Assembly: GCA_028583605.1 (NCBI GenBank)
Contig: CM053337.1
Location: 29,212,397-29,276,396, forward strand
Length of the DNA stretch: 64,000 bases
Direction of reading: 5' to 3'
Origin: Dastarcus helophoroides
Lineage: Eukaryota; Arthropoda; Insecta; Coleoptera; Bothrideridae
Shown: positions 12,240 to 23,999 of the stretch, one piece after another
Layout of the letters: each line of letters starts with the position of its first letter
How positions within the stretch are numbered: the first letter of the stretch is position 1
Translations under genes and position numbers: made by a program
The notes under the pieces: generated by a model
Databases searched by the model: none
What the model saw: the letters and a program-made list of their open reading frames with translations, nothing else
What the model was told of the DNA's origin: nothing

Positions 12240-12700
12240 ATAAGCATCTAGTGAGGTAAAGGGTCCTGATCAAGTAACAGGTGCCGCTATTAGTAAAAAG
12301 TTGTAGGCGTTATAATTTGAAGATTTAGCGGTTTTAATTAAGCAAAAAATCCGCTTTTGTCCTCGTAAGTCATCATCAAACTTTTTAATTGAATTAGAGA
12401 TCAATTTTTCAGTTCGGATTGTCGGAGATAAATCTTCTTGAAGGTCGAGGGAAATTGGCCTTTCATCAGGCGAAGTAATTGTGCAAACTCGACCAGGTAA
12501 TTCGTTTAGTTAATATAAAAGTTTTTGATGTGTCAGACGGCACTTTGTCATTCGAGGTTTATCTCTGACTCTTTGGGGATATATATCATTTGGTTTTTTA
12601 GACTGTTAACTTGGATAATACTTCACAGGCGAAGTTTTCATGTCCCAACTGGAGTTAAGAAAACCATAGCAATTTATTTTCACGAATAAAATTTTCTAAT
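12240..12700. other. Unique island, possible conserved non-coding DNA
   Basis: The AT-rich word texture stops abruptly. The sequence carries homeodomain-like TTAATTAAG and GTTTAGTTAAT words and non-repetitive mixed composition. No ORF or RNA fold is recognised. The host-regulatory reading is an inference from composition alone. Confidence 0.3.
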
Positions 12701-13448
12701 ATAAGGACATTGGACGGTTGTTTCATTTCAAGACTCCGAGCCATGTGGTTTCTTGTTACTGCATTCAGGTTGAACTGGTCATAGGGCAGATCGGAAAAAT
12801 ATTCGATGGGGCGCACGTTTGATTAAAGTGTGTTCGATAGACGAAAAAAATCGATCGTTGTAACATTTTGCTTATTAACTTCCCCAATTATAAAAGACAA
12901 GACAAGCCATTGCTTTATGCATTAGGTAATTCGTTAATAGTGTCTTTAGTATAATGTATTTCAATTGTTCAAATCATATATTATAAATAACAAAAAATGT
13001 ACCAGTTTGATTAAAAACCAGAACTTGAATCCTGTCAGGGGGAGTTTGGACCCGAAGACCCCTCTCTTGGATTTAGAGTGGCGTGTTATCTAAGTAAGCT
13101 AGGGAAGCTGATTTACTTTTACAAAAGAAAGATACTTAGAAAATCAAAGAACTTCTGATCATCTGTTATTTCTCTCAGTTCTGTCGGTAGTTACTTAAAC
13201 TTATCGAGAACTAAAAGGAGAGAAGAAGTAATTTTTTGTATAGAAAAATTTTTGAGCAACTTCAAACTTTAATACTTCAATACAATCGCAGGAAATTTCG
13301 ACTTATTTCAAATTTTTGAATTTCGACTTAGGCACTTAAAGTATAAAATTCGGGAAAAAAAGGACAATTTTTGACACTAATTTTTAAATTTCGAAAGACC
13401 AATTCGACATTTGAGGTTTAAAATGGAAATTTTAAAACAAAAATTAGG
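12701..13448. other. Unannotated spacer
   Basis: No gene, RNA gene or clear repeat recognised in this mixed-composition stretch. Confidence 0.35.
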
Positions 13449-14839
13449 TAGAGGGGAAGGTGGTATTATAAAACTTGGAATACTACCCGTTAAAAAAATA
13501 TCTTATTTGCCCTAGGTTACAGATGTACCCCAATAAAAAATAAACTTGTAAGTTTTGTTTTACCCTAAAAACATATCTTCTCACAAACTTACACTCCAAG
13601 CAAATTATTAGATTCAGGGCAAACTTTGGAATTGATGCTGTAAACCAGTAATTCTCAACCTTTTCTTCGTCACGGCACACTTTTAATAATTTAAAAACTT
13701 GGTAGCGCACTAACAATTATATAAATTAAAAAACGTAGTTTTCGCGGGTGTACTATCCCCACCATGGCCGCCTGCATTTAAGGTCAACGATTTGAGGTAC
13801 TTTAAGATCAAAGGTACCGACGCCTGTTGTCGCTACTGTGTGCGTAAGCTTATACTTATACTGTGCCCCTGCTGTATACCAACCAGTGGGATAGGATGAA
13901 ATGAGGGGGTATATCTTCTTACCACTTCTATACCTAGGCTATACCTCTATACATTTCTGATTCCTTCTCGATGCATCACCAGGCAGCAAAATGCATTCTC
14001 CAAAATTCTTCTGCGATATTTTACTGTATGCATCCGTAAAATTTGGCGGCATACTTCAAGAATCTCGTGGGACAGTAAAGTGCCGCGGCATAGTGGTTGA
14101 GAATCATTGCTGTAAACATATGAACTTTTTACATGAAATCCGCGATTTGCAATCTTTTTTTCTGGAACAGAATTAGGAATTGTCAGACGATGACATTTTA
14201 GGTGTTGAAATATTGCACTTTTGATCCAAATTTAATGTCTTTTCAGTAAAAGGTCGAAGCTCTACAGATAAACTAGGCGTCCTTCCATAATCGATGTTAT
14301 CATATTCGTAGGCAGATTTTTCAAATCATACCTTTGTAGGATATGTTTTTGTTTTCTTTAGCTCTAGGACTCTTACAAAGAATATTTGAACTTAAAGTAG
14401 AAAGTTGGAAAACATCCTCAATATCTGATTTATCGTCATTACCTAAATCAGACCAATTTAAAAAGATCTTCTAAATTTCATATTAAGTAGGTGTTTTAGA
14501 ACCGCTATATGCCATGCTGGACGCTATAAAACACCCTAAATTTATAAAATTTAATATAATAAGAAAATACACATAACGATACCTGATTAAATAAAATTAA
14601 AAACTTGTCACACTGATACTACCCAGGGATACTCCTGTACCCCAAACTAAGATTTTTCATCAAACAAAAAACAATTGTCGCTGAAACAACTATAGCAAAT
14701 CAATTGACATGTGCATATAAGAGATTAGCAGGAACCACAATGTTGTGCTGCCATTTGTCGAAAAATAACAGAAGTGCCGAGAAAGGCTGGGGTACATTTG
14801 TAGCCCGGGTACTATTCCAGGGTAAACCCTTCCCTTTAC
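13449..14839. mobile_element. Old TIR element, interrupted by a hAT MITE
   Basis: The left end GAGGGGAAGG, then GGAATACTACCCG, then ACAGATGTACCCCA, is matched in inverted order at the right end (CTGGGGTACATTTGTAG, CGGGTACTATTCC, CCTTCCCTTTAC). The left arm has about 27 extra bases between two blocks. A similar word series occurs internally near 14,615-14,650, and a further relative of the end may lie near 15,610-15,655. The element predates the hAT insertion at 13,646. Superfamily not assigned. Confidence 0.5.
13646..14109. mobile_element. hAT-type MITE with 8-bp target duplication
   Basis: A 464-bp element with inverted ends CAGTAATTCTCAACC (13,646) and GGTTGAGAATCATTG (to 14,109). It is flanked on both sides by the identical octamer CTGTAAAC (13,638-13,645 and 14,110-14,117). 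Eight-bp duplications and CAGNGNTTCTCAACC-like termini are hallmarks of the hAT superfamily. The subterminal words TCACGGCACAC and GTGCCGCGGCAT are also inverted. No transposase is encoded. Confidence 0.9.
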
Positions 14840-17285
14840 TATGAAACTTTCAATTGTATCTATATGTAATTGCCAAATTTAAGTAAAGGTTATGTTTTAA
14901 AGCTGCAAAACAACTGGCAACATCTGTTGCATTGCTAGATTTGCTTCAAGTGGGCAAAGTCTGAATTTTCATGTTTAAAACATTTTACATGGCGACGTGT
15001 TTTGTACAAAAATGTTGTCCCATCTAGCTGCAAATAAGTTCTGAAGGTTTTAGTAGTTCCATGTATATTTAATTTCTATTATTTTGCTAGTAATACATCC
15101 TTATTCACTATTTTAGAAATCTAACTTAATTTTTTCTTAAACCACTCACTGCTGTTAATGTATGGAAACCCTTGCTGATGTTAAAAAGTGGGTTCCATAT
15201 CATACACATGTATTGCATTCGATTTTAAGTAAGCATATATTCGATTGGCAAAAAAATCTCATAGCATAAGCTGACACGAAAAAGAGCAGACCAAAAAATA
15301 ATTAAGATTCAGACTCTTTCAAAGAAAGTGACATCAGCGTGCTCTCTGACTCATCTAGCAGCCCAGAAGATTATTTTGTCTTTTTTTAAACCAAGCGTGA
15401 TATATGAACAAATATAAACAAATTTTTGAGGGAGACCCTATTACCAGCGTGTTTTCCACTAAATGAAAATTACACCTTTCTGGAAATTTTGTATTTGTAT
15501 GTCGATTTCTCTTCAAGATTTTCTGTTTTAGTATTTGTAAACTATTAATTAAAAATTTTGTTGACGTTAGTTTTTTGTCGATATTACAAAAATAAGCATT
15601 TCATGTCCCAAAAACAGAATAGGGTTCCATATTACCATTTCCTCTAACTATTTCGGAATTTTCAAAGTAAAATAAAAAAAAAAATCCCTAATTTTTGAAC
15701 GTTTAAAAAATGTGAAGGTCTCGACAGAAATTTAAACAAAAGGGAAATTCGGTAAAAGATGTAAAAAATGCCAAATTGGGCAAAATGGGCAGTCATTTTT
15801 TTTTTAAATATTGATAAGTGTATCACTGAGATTTTTGTGCATTTACAATTTTATTTTTTAGAATAGAGAGTTTTACCTTTTAAGATCGGTTGCAGGCCTC
15901 ATTCTAGACCTGACTTCATCTGCAAATAAGTCATTGTGTTAATCTCACGGAAGGGAGGACGTAATTAATGCGGTGTTTTTTATTTTCAGCTTATAGGATT
16001 TAATAAGAGAAATTTTTGAAACTTTATTAAAGCTAAGACAGTTTTTATGAAGATTTTGGAGAATGATAAATAAAATTAATACTTATTTGGCCCCTAAAAT
16101 CCAAATCTGAATCAACAAAATTAAAGTTATATAACGTGTCTGCAATTTCAAAATAACTGTCTTCTTACTAGCTTATATGGTTATGTAGGGGACATTAAAC
16201 CTCATTTAATTGATTTTACGTCTGCCTGTCCGTCTATCAAATAAGGCAAATTTGGTGGAACTCTTATTAAGTGACATGACTAGATTATTTTCTTATTTTG
16301 TTTTATACTGAAACAAGTGTAAGCTACCTTAACACGTTCAGTGCTGGTCCACATTGCATACGACCGGTCGATTCTAGAACGACATCGACTGTAAATGTTT
16401 CAAACATATTCTGATATGCTTAACTCATCAACGTTACACTGATTAAAGTGCCGAAGTAACATAAGTCAATTTTTACCTAATTATTTTTTTTATCTATTCT
16501 CACGTGTTAGGCTCGATTTAAAAGATGTCCTGAATTTAAACACTTATTTTCTACAAAGAAACAGAACGTAATACAATAAGGAATAACCACAAATCAATTA
16601 TTATTAAATAGATGCCGACTACTCCGTGCTCAATGAATCGCAATGGACATGTTTGTAAATTTATATCGGACCTCTGTTACTGGAGGTTTCCATCTCTAGA
16701 AAGTTCTATTCTAGACTAAAGGCTACACCGGTAAATAAGTCGCTCCGCGAAGCCAACACTATGATACTTTCGATAAAATGATCACAAACTAAACGACTTC
16801 CACACATTGGTTTATTATAGTGTATTGGAATTAAATTTTCAAAAATATTAGGGAAAATGGCTGCCCCCAATCTAAATAATTTTAGGAAATGCTGAACTGG
16901 AGTATCCTACTAGCAAAATGATCCATAGCAAACAACAATGTCCGTCTATTAATTCAGATTTTTCTACATATTGGTAAAGAAATTATTAAATATTGTTATC
17001 GACAGATAGATTTTCTAGAAAGTGTTTAATTCATTTCTTTAGGTGATTGTGTGTAGTGCGCCATTTTCTTTATTAATTTTAGCAGTACAAACTGTCTTTG
17101 CTATACGCCTTATGCGGTATTTTTGTCCGATAGTTATATGAATTGTAAAGCAATTATTTATCATCTTATAAATTTTTTACGTAATCGAAACGTGGTGATC
17201 AAAGAACAAAAAAAATCCTTAGTCTGGGGCACTTTTTTAGGTAGGAAGAGGGTGCTAAAAATTTTCCTTTCGATTTCCACTAAAA
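14840..17285. other. Unannotated mixed-composition spacer
   Basis: No gene recognised. Small inverted words exist: GGAAACCC against GGGTTCC at about 15,165-15,197, and GTGTTTTAG against ATAAAACAC just to the left at 14,491-14,533. TTAACACGTTCAGTGC at 16,330 resembles a piggyBac-style end, but no partner end was found. Confidence 0.35.
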
Positions 17286-17289
17286 GAGT

Positions 17290-18010
17290 TTGTGTATTTG
17301 ACAATAGAATCCGAATAGCCACAGGTAATGTAATAAATTTATACCAACGAAGAAAGCTTGCGAACGTGGAGTAAGAAATGATTAGATGGTAGATTAATGA
17401 TAGATTAAAGGTAGAGATATTAAAATTAAGCGAAGTCAGATGGCCCAGCACTGGTATATTAAAAATAGACCACGGAAGAATCTACTATTCAGGTAGTGAA
17501 GATACGTATCACAGATACAGAGTAGCCATTCTTGTAAAAGAAGATATCGCGAAATCAGTTGCCGACTTCATCGTCATAAATGATCATATCATGATCGTCA
17601 AGCAACTAACTCATCGCTGGATAATTAATTTAATCCAAACGTATGCACCAACACTTGACAAAGATGAAAAGGTGATGGAGAAATTTTACAGCGGTGAAGC
17701 ATGGAGAAGTCACAAAGTTGGTAAAGGTGCAGAATGTATCGTGGTGGGACCATACCTTACTTCGTCTCAGAAATAAAAGAGGCGATCCAATCCAGAGAAG
17801 AAAACTCGCTATGTATCCTGAATATATTCTTTAGGATGTTTCTACGACGTATTTACACGTTGAAAGCTCTGGCAGATCAAGCAAGCAGTATAATAAAAAA
17901 TCAAGTTAATTTCATACTAATAAGCATACTTTTCAAAAAATTGTCAAAGCAGCCAAATCTTATCCAGGAGCTGATGAAAGGTCAGACCATAATGTAGTGG
18001 TGGCATAAAT
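17290..18010 (+). pseudogene. APE-type endonuclease domain of LINE
   Basis: Frame-shifting translation gives RIRIATGNVINLYQRRKLAN, then KLSEVRWPSTG, IYYSGSEDTYHRYRVAI, NLIQTYAPTLDKDEKVMEKF, KVGKGAE..VVGPY, LCILNIFF, KNQVNFILI and GADERSDHNVVVA. These match the ordered endonuclease motifs: WN(V/I), the SE(V/I)RW glutamate, the YAP block, DF-I-L and the terminal SDH. W is already G in the first motif, and the aspartate of the DF-I-L block reads N. At least three frameshifts interrupt the domain, one of them near 17,745. Confidence 0.88.
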
Positions 18011-18559
18011 AAAATTTAGTCGCTTTGAGAAAAATATAAACAGACCACCTCGACAACAGATAGATATAAGACAGTTAAAATCAGAAAACAGAAAACAGGT
18101 CAGCACCGTACTCAAGAACAAAATGAAAATTTTAGCAAACAACATGAGTCACGCGGATATCAATAAGACGTGGAACGAGATTTAGATGGCCATAGTAGAT
18201 ACACAGATTTGAAAAACTAGAAACAAGAAACAAAACCAAAGGTAAAAGCAGAAGAAAACAACGAACGTTACAAAACAATGAACCGAGAGATAAAAAAATG
18301 TGCCGCGAAGCTAGAGAAAAGTGGTGACTAGAAAAAATGTGAAGAGATCGGGGAGCTCTAAAAAAAACACGATCCGTTTAACGTACACAAGAAAGTGAAA
18401 AAGATGTTAGGAAAATACCGAAGATGCCAAGCACTTAACAGAAAAGACCTAAATAATATACCTACACAAAAAGCTAAAAACGTGAAAAATGTACATGCAA
18501 CACCTCTTTTCAGGCACAAGAATATAGCTCATAACATTACAATTCCATAACTGTTCAAC

Positions 18560-19204
18560 GGAATTAAGAGCTGAAATAACACAGAGCGAAGTGGAACAAG
18601 TGATTGAAAAGCAAAATAACAAGAAGGCACCAGGACCAGATGGAATATTCGCAGAAAGTTTAGAGATAATAGCCAAAAACAAAAACTGTTAATAGACCTA
18701 TTCAACAAAATCTACCCCATAGGCGAACTTCCAAGACATTGGATGAAATCAAGCTTCATAGCAATTCCCAAGAAGTCCAAGTCGTCAACAGGCGACGATT
18801 ATCGATGAGCTTCTTGTCACATGCGTTCAATTTCTTTCTCAGGATTACACACTCGAAAATTTGAAACAAAAATGGGGATTACCCAATTTGGCTTCAGAAA
18901 TAGATTTGGCATACTATTCGCGATCAATATAATCACACAAAGATGTCGAGTCATGAACGTGAATGCACATGTATGCTTCATAGACTACCGAAAAGCGTTT
19001 AACATAATCAAGCACCAGAAAATACTGAAAATCCTACACAAAACAGGCATCGATAAACGGCACATTTATATAATCACAAAGCTTTACTGGAATCAGCCAG
19101 TAGGGTTGAAAATACGAAGAAGTCAAAATGAAGAAAGACGTAAGAAAAGGTGTATTCTATCACCTCTGCTATTTAACTTATATTCCCATGCTATATTTAG
19201 ATGA
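18560..19204 (+). pseudogene. Reverse transcriptase fingers/palm of LINE
   Basis: Readable blocks in order: EVEQVIEKQNNKKAPGPDGI, LLIDLFNKIYPIGELPRHW, SSFIAIPKKSKSSTGDDYR, ITQFGFRNRFG, VCFIDYRKAFNIIKHQKILK, ITKLYWNQPVGLKIR and RCILSPLLFNLYSHAIF. These are RT motifs 0 to B' of this LINE clade; the motif A aspartate (FIDYRKAF) is kept. GVRQG before CILSP has decayed to RRKKR. Sequence after 19,204 skips the FADD/YADD region, so the enzyme cannot be active. Confidence 0.9.
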
Positions 19205-19311
19205 GGCATCAGAAGGCATACGACTACGATAAAAATACTGCGATGTTACGTGTTCTCAACAATTCTATACGAATGTAAATTTTGGACACACAACACTCAA
19301 ACCAAGAGTTA

Positions 19312-19608
19312 CAATCCTTTAAAATTCCAAAATAATTAAAAAAATATCCTAATCGCTCATATCTCATATATCGTAGCAGTTAGAGCGATTTGAACATTTA
19401 TTTGCGATCAATTTTTCGAATTCATTTCTAATAGTTAATCTCGATGCGTAGAATCCGATTCTTTAAAGAAAATTAAGCTACGTCTTTTCGTTTCAAAGAT
19501 ATAGGTGTTTGAAGTATTGAAAAGTCAAATTTTAAAAATCATAAAAATCGTTTAAGATGTGGCTCTATCGAAAAATCCCTAAAATATGCTAGGTAAAGAA
19601 AATTGCAA
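19312..19608. other. Unidentified insertion in LINE
   Basis: About 300 bp between two LINE C-terminal blocks (LRCYVFS region and the LGHMYELL region) that does not continue the LINE reading. AT-rich, no ORF, and no clear terminal repeats or target duplication. It may be an insertion or badly eroded LINE sequence. Confidence 0.4.
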
Positions 19609-19735
19609 ACGTCAAAGTATTGCAGCGGATGAAGACAGATACAGAATAACTAGCAACTATTAAACAAAAAATGTTCAATATTTAGGACACATGTATGAAC
19701 TGCTGAGGCTGATCATCAAGTGCAAAATCAACCAA

Positions 19736-20457
19736 AAAAGACATACAGTCAGGCCGCTGTTGTTTCTAAGAAAACATCAAGGGATAATGCAACAAACATG
19801 CTAATGGACGGTAAAATCCTTCCGATGGGATCAAATCTATCTATCCTAGGAGTGAATGCGAGCACTAACCTCTCTTGGGATAATCATGTGCGCGCCATTG
19901 CCAAATCTGCCACTCAGAAGCTAGGCTTTCTTTTTAGAGCTAAAAAGTACTTCACATCTCATCAGCTATTAACACCATACAAAACTCAGGTTAGGCCAAC
20001 ACTAGAATACTGTTATCATGTTTGGAGTTTAGCCCCAAAACGCACTTTAGCTCTCTTGGATTCAATTCAAAGAAGAGCGATTCGCCTAATTGATGACGAG
20101 AGGCTGACCGATTCTCTCGAAACACTAGAGCACAGGCCTATGGTTGGTGACTTGTCTCTTTTCTACAAGTACTATAAGTACTAGAAGATGCTCGCAGGAA
20201 CTAATGGAATTGATCCCCCCAAGGGCAAGATTCTTGAGGCGTACTAAACAGTCGGAGACAGCAAATTCCCATTCCAGCTTGACACGATGATAACTTCTGT
20301 CTACGGACACTCTTTTTTCTATAGAACTTCCAAGCTGTGGAACTTGTTACCGAAAGGAATTTTCCCCAAAAATTACAACATATCCTTGTTTAAGAAGGCG
20401 GTTCATTACCATCTATCCTTGTTTCCGCATCCTACTCGCAGTGCTTTAAAAGCATAA
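19736..20457 (+). pseudogene. Jockey-type LINE RT C-terminal fragment
   Basis: Frame starting near 19,738 reads TYSQAAVVSKKTSRDN, MLMDGKILPMGSNLSILGVN, SWDNHVRAIAKSATQKLGFL, RPTLEYCYHVWSLAPK, LLDSIQRRAIRLIDDERLTD and MVGDLSLFYKYY. After a frameshift near 20,180 it continues through SKLWNLLPKGIFPKNYNI to a stop at 20,454-20,456. This is the post-palm thumb/C-terminal part of a jockey-clade RT. It lies inside the older LINE, whose C-terminal coding resumes at about 20,480. It is closely related to 44,527-45,084, so both come from one family. Confidence 0.88.
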
Positions 20458-20650
20458 TGGGGTTACCCTATGCGAGTGGATTAAACTTAAAGAACAAAAA
20501 ATTACAACGATGGCTGGGATATACAACAACAGAGCTATTTTGGATAAAAGTTGATGGTTGGGCTAGATTTGTGTCAACTGGGGAGTTAATGAATAAACCA
20601 TATTTGCTGATAGTTCATTTACGAAAAGACGGCATCAGGTAAGTGATCAT

Positions 20651-22105
20651 TTGGTTAAATGGCACTTCGCGATCTAAGTATATTCACGAAATGACGAATC
20701 TCATAAAAACGCAACGGGATAATATAAATGGAGTGATATAAAAAACCAAACCATTCGATACAACCAGACTAGATGTCAATATCCTTTAAAACGGTTCTTT
20801 AAGATATTGAAATGTAAATTCAATTCGGTCTATCGACAAATACGTCACGATGAATATGTTGTATAACTGAGAAGAATATCTGCACAAAATAAAATCGCAT
20901 CTAACTGCAAACCCAATGAATGAATTACATTCAAAGGTTCCTTACCGCATAGCAACTGATTTTTTGCAGGTGATGACTACACGTGTATCGGCTCTGAATT
21001 TCCGATTTGAGAAAACTAATTAAGCGATTTGCATCTGATGTCGCTGCGGTAGGTGTCGACAACTTCGAACATTTCAATTTGATTTACTCACGCAGCTCCA
21101 CCGCCGCTTAATTTCGTTCTGTCGTCATTACTTGTGCAAAAGTGCTCTGAACTTTAACCTTCTCGACAATAATGCAATTTGTTACCAAGCGATTTCATTT
21201 CTCGAACGGTATAACTCTATGGAGAGCTAAAGGACGAAATCTGGTTGTTTTAATATCATAAAAGCGCGTTATTTAATAAAATCGTTTCAGATCAAACTTA
21301 GCTGCGAAGAATGTAAGTTTGCAGACGAAATTTTACGAAGTTTTTTTTTTCTTTTTGCGTCTTTCCATGTTAGTGACCCTTGCCAGGACAAAGTTTCAAA
21401 ATTCGTTCGCGCTTTCCAGAACTCCTGAAAGTTCAGTGTAACATCTGGCTAAATAGGTTTTTTATCGACGTTGAAAAAAGTTGATTGGTTAATGAGGTGT
21501 TCATTTTACACGAAGTTTGATCAAGTCATTACGATAGGGTTTAAATAAATTAGGGAGTTTTAAATTAATCTGATCGTTGAACAGATATTCTGTGATATTT
21601 CATACTAATAATTACATACTTTGTTAACAAAGTTTGAAAATGATACAGTATGTACTGCAATAAAATTCTAGTTACTAACTTCACGAATAGAGATTATGAT
21701 GTTTGAGCAAAGTAGTTTTGCTAACATGTTAATTAGATTCCCTCTATTCTGTTATTTTTATTCATGTAAAAATAATATGCAGCTGCAATCGCATTCTAAT
21801 AGTTTCGGAATTATTTTTCGTATTAGATTTTCCACAACTAAAATACCTTTTGGGTTCACATAAGTCCAGAACCACAGTGGGTTCATATCCGACGTTATCC
21901 AATGTTACCATTGGTAATTGCAAAACCATATGACGCAAATACATTCAAAGGATTCAAGGATTGCCTTAAAGATTACAGCAAATTGCTTTATATTCGACTG
22001 TTTAGACTTAAAAGTAATTAGTCGAAAGGTTTAGGATAAGAATTTTTTTGAAGAATAGAGCCCATTTATGTGTTTCCTTGAAATTTTGGATTTTGAAATT
22101 ATTTG
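20651..22105. other. Unique region with possible regulatory island (20,930-21,560)
   Basis: No gene recognised. 20,930-21,560 has mixed composition, CpG-containing words and a close pair of homeodomain core TAATTA (21,017-21,022) and octamer ATTTGCAT (21,027-21,034), the classical POU binding word. No repeat family seen. Treat as a candidate conserved non-coding segment only; motif presence alone proves nothing. Confidence 0.35.
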
Positions 22106-23230
22106 TGATAAAGAAGGCTTCTACGGTCAGAGTCAGTACAGGATATACTTGTTCCGGGATTGAACTTTGTCAAAGAACTACTAAAGGTGTTCGACGTTTC
22201 GCTCACTGTCGTAGGGGACTTTTTCAGGAACAAAGAAACAATAAATTAAAAATAAAATACAAGGCAATATACAAAATTGAAAAATGAAAAAAGGCCAATT
22301 TCAAAACATCAGAGCACGGTAATTCTGTATGTCCACCACACCAAAGGCGAAACTCTTCTGAATTAAAAATTGGTACAAAGGATAAGAAAGTTTAGGCAGA
22401 AGAGCAGAGTAACTCAGTATGTCCACCATACCAAAGGCGAAAGTCTACTGAGAGGAAAGAAAGAAAGGGAAACTTTATATACCATTCGTGTCCCCCGAAT
22501 ATTTCCGATGATTGGTTTCCAGATGTCGTCTCTGTTGATGTTTTTGGGGCATTATTGGATTTCAATGGCCTCGCGTATCTTCCTATTATAGAAATTGGGA
22601 ATATTGGATATAATTGAAATATTATCGAAGAAAATCTTATGTCCGGTCTCATGTTGATGTTCCGTAATGGCTGACTGCGAAAATAAACCAAACTTAAGAC
22701 ATCTTTGGTGCTCAGATATTCACGTCTTAAATGATCGCCCCGTTTCTACGATATACACTGAACCACAAGAACAAGCAACCCTGTACACACCATTAGAACG
22801 AAAGGATGAAATTTTATCTTTGGGAGATGGAAGGAGCTGCTGGATTTTTGAGGACGATGAAAAAATGGGTTAAATATTGTGTTTTTCAATAATTTTCCGA
22901 TTTGATCTGTTACTCCGTAAACATAAGAAAGAAAGGTTTTAGAAGAAACTATTGAATTTTGTGAAGGACGAGGGGTAGGGAGAAGATGTTGTTTAATGAC
23001 AGTTTTAATGTCGTGCGATTTGTAACCATTATTGCGGAGGTTAAAACTAATTTTGTTCAATTCGTCTAAAAGATTTATCGGTTGTAAAATTGCTACATCT
23101 CGTGAAACCAGTAAATTTATAACAGAACGTTTTTGGAAAGCATGACGATGGGAATTTGCATGCAAATAACGATTAGTATGGGTGGGTCGAAATTAATTCC
23201 CTTTTCACATCATCGTCAACATTTAAACAA
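22106..23230 (-). mobile_element. Penelope-like element A, 5'-truncated
   Basis: Read on the minus strand: RT C-terminal blocks RPTHTNRYLHANSH, FQKRSVINLLVSRD and LLDELNKISFNLRNNGY, then the linker YVYGVTDQIGKLL, then a decayed GIY-YIG nuclease (YIVETGRSFKT, SAITEHQHETGHK, NRKIREAIEIQ). The 3' non-coding tail follows with two direct copies of a ~45-bp unit (near 22,313-22,355 and 22,402-22,450), a hammerhead-like core with damaged CTGA box (CTGAAAA) and the terminal GCCTTC...TTATC. PLEs prime reverse transcription using the GIY-YIG nuclease. Frameshifts throughout; not active. Confidence 0.88.
22746..23165 (-). pseudogene. PLE RT C-terminus and linker (open frame)
   Basis: An open stretch of 139 codons from HANSHRHAFQKRSVINLL to VVQCIS. 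It joins the RT thumb, the conserved PLE linker (GVTDQIGKLL, basic segment, FHLPKIKFHPF) and the start of the GIY-YIG domain. The RT palm with its catalytic aspartates lies upstream and is not visible, so only the last third of the protein remains. The nuclease continues in another frame. Confidence 0.85.
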
Positions 23231-23999
23231 TTTCTATCTCCTCCAAAAAACAAGTTTTCTTTTTTTACGTACCAATTTTGCGGCTATACTTTGTTGCTCT
23301 TCTGGCGCGTTTATACATTGGAAAATATGTCGATACCAAATTTTTTCAAGTAGTGAATAGAGTGTCAAAAAAGAGTCCGAAATTCTATGCTATCGCGAGC
23401 TAGAGAAGATAGGTTGCAGGCTAGGTTTCGTAGCCTCAGAGGAAACCTACTACACTAAATTGCACAGTTTCCAAAGAAACGATACCAAATTACATAAAGC
23501 GCGGGGTACCAAGTAAAATCATTAAAACTTCATGGTCCTCTGATGAAAAATGGAAAAAGAAGAAATGTATACTGCATCATTCCAATAAAAGGTAGTTGGT
23601 CGCTTCTTACCTCTCTATGCACTGGTAAACTATCAAATTATTCTACAAAACCACGATTTAATAAAAGTTATTTTAACTTTAAATTGATTCTGATACCTAA
23701 CTGTTCCAACATACTTTACAAACACTCAAGATTCGACAAGTTAAACTTTAATAACTTTAGAAAAAATTTTCAAAAAAAATACCTACACGTTAGAAACGGA
23801 AATAGTGCGATAAGTTAGGACAGAATTCTGAAAATATATTTATCAAAAATTTTAAAATAAACTTTTATACAAGAAAATATTCAAAATTTAGAAATTTTTT
23901 TATAATAATAAAACTTTTAACGCAGAAGTAGACGATAGCACACCCACGGGCTTGTCCGTGAAGATATTAAATTCATCCCACCCAGCAAATGCATAAATA
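23231..23999. other. Unannotated spacer
   Basis: Sequence upstream of PLE A. 23,231-23,330 may be eroded RT, but motifs are not convincing. No other gene or repeat seen. Confidence 0.35.

Larger units (their letters stand above)
17286..20650 (+). mobile_element. Dead APE-endonuclease LINE (CFDP2-like EN/RT type)
   Basis: Frames joined by eye follow the insect endonuclease/reverse-transcriptase LINE often mislabelled as craniofacial development protein 2-like. The order is apurinic-type endonuclease (17,290-18,010), linker, RT fingers and palm to motif B/B' (18,560-19,204), a C-terminal fragment RLRIKILRCYVFS-like at 19,222-19,310, and C-terminal pieces at 19,609-19,735 and 20,480-20,650. The YADD catalytic box is deleted, unrelated DNA lies at 19,312-19,608, and a jockey fragment at 19,736-20,457 splits the C-terminus. 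Many stops and frameshifts are present. The element is old and immobile. Confidence 0.88.

Noticed and set aside
16330..16380. TTAACACGTTCAGTGCTGG resembles a piggyBac terminus at a TTAA site
   Set aside because: No inverted partner end or second TTAA-bounded copy was found nearby.
17161..17451. 96-codon ORF on the minus strand
   Set aside because: Complement of the LINE endonuclease start, which reads recognisably on the plus strand.
22313..22355. GGCGAAAC on the plus strand in the PLE tail units, as another hammerhead
   Set aside because: No CTGANGA box at the right distance and wrong strand relative to the element.
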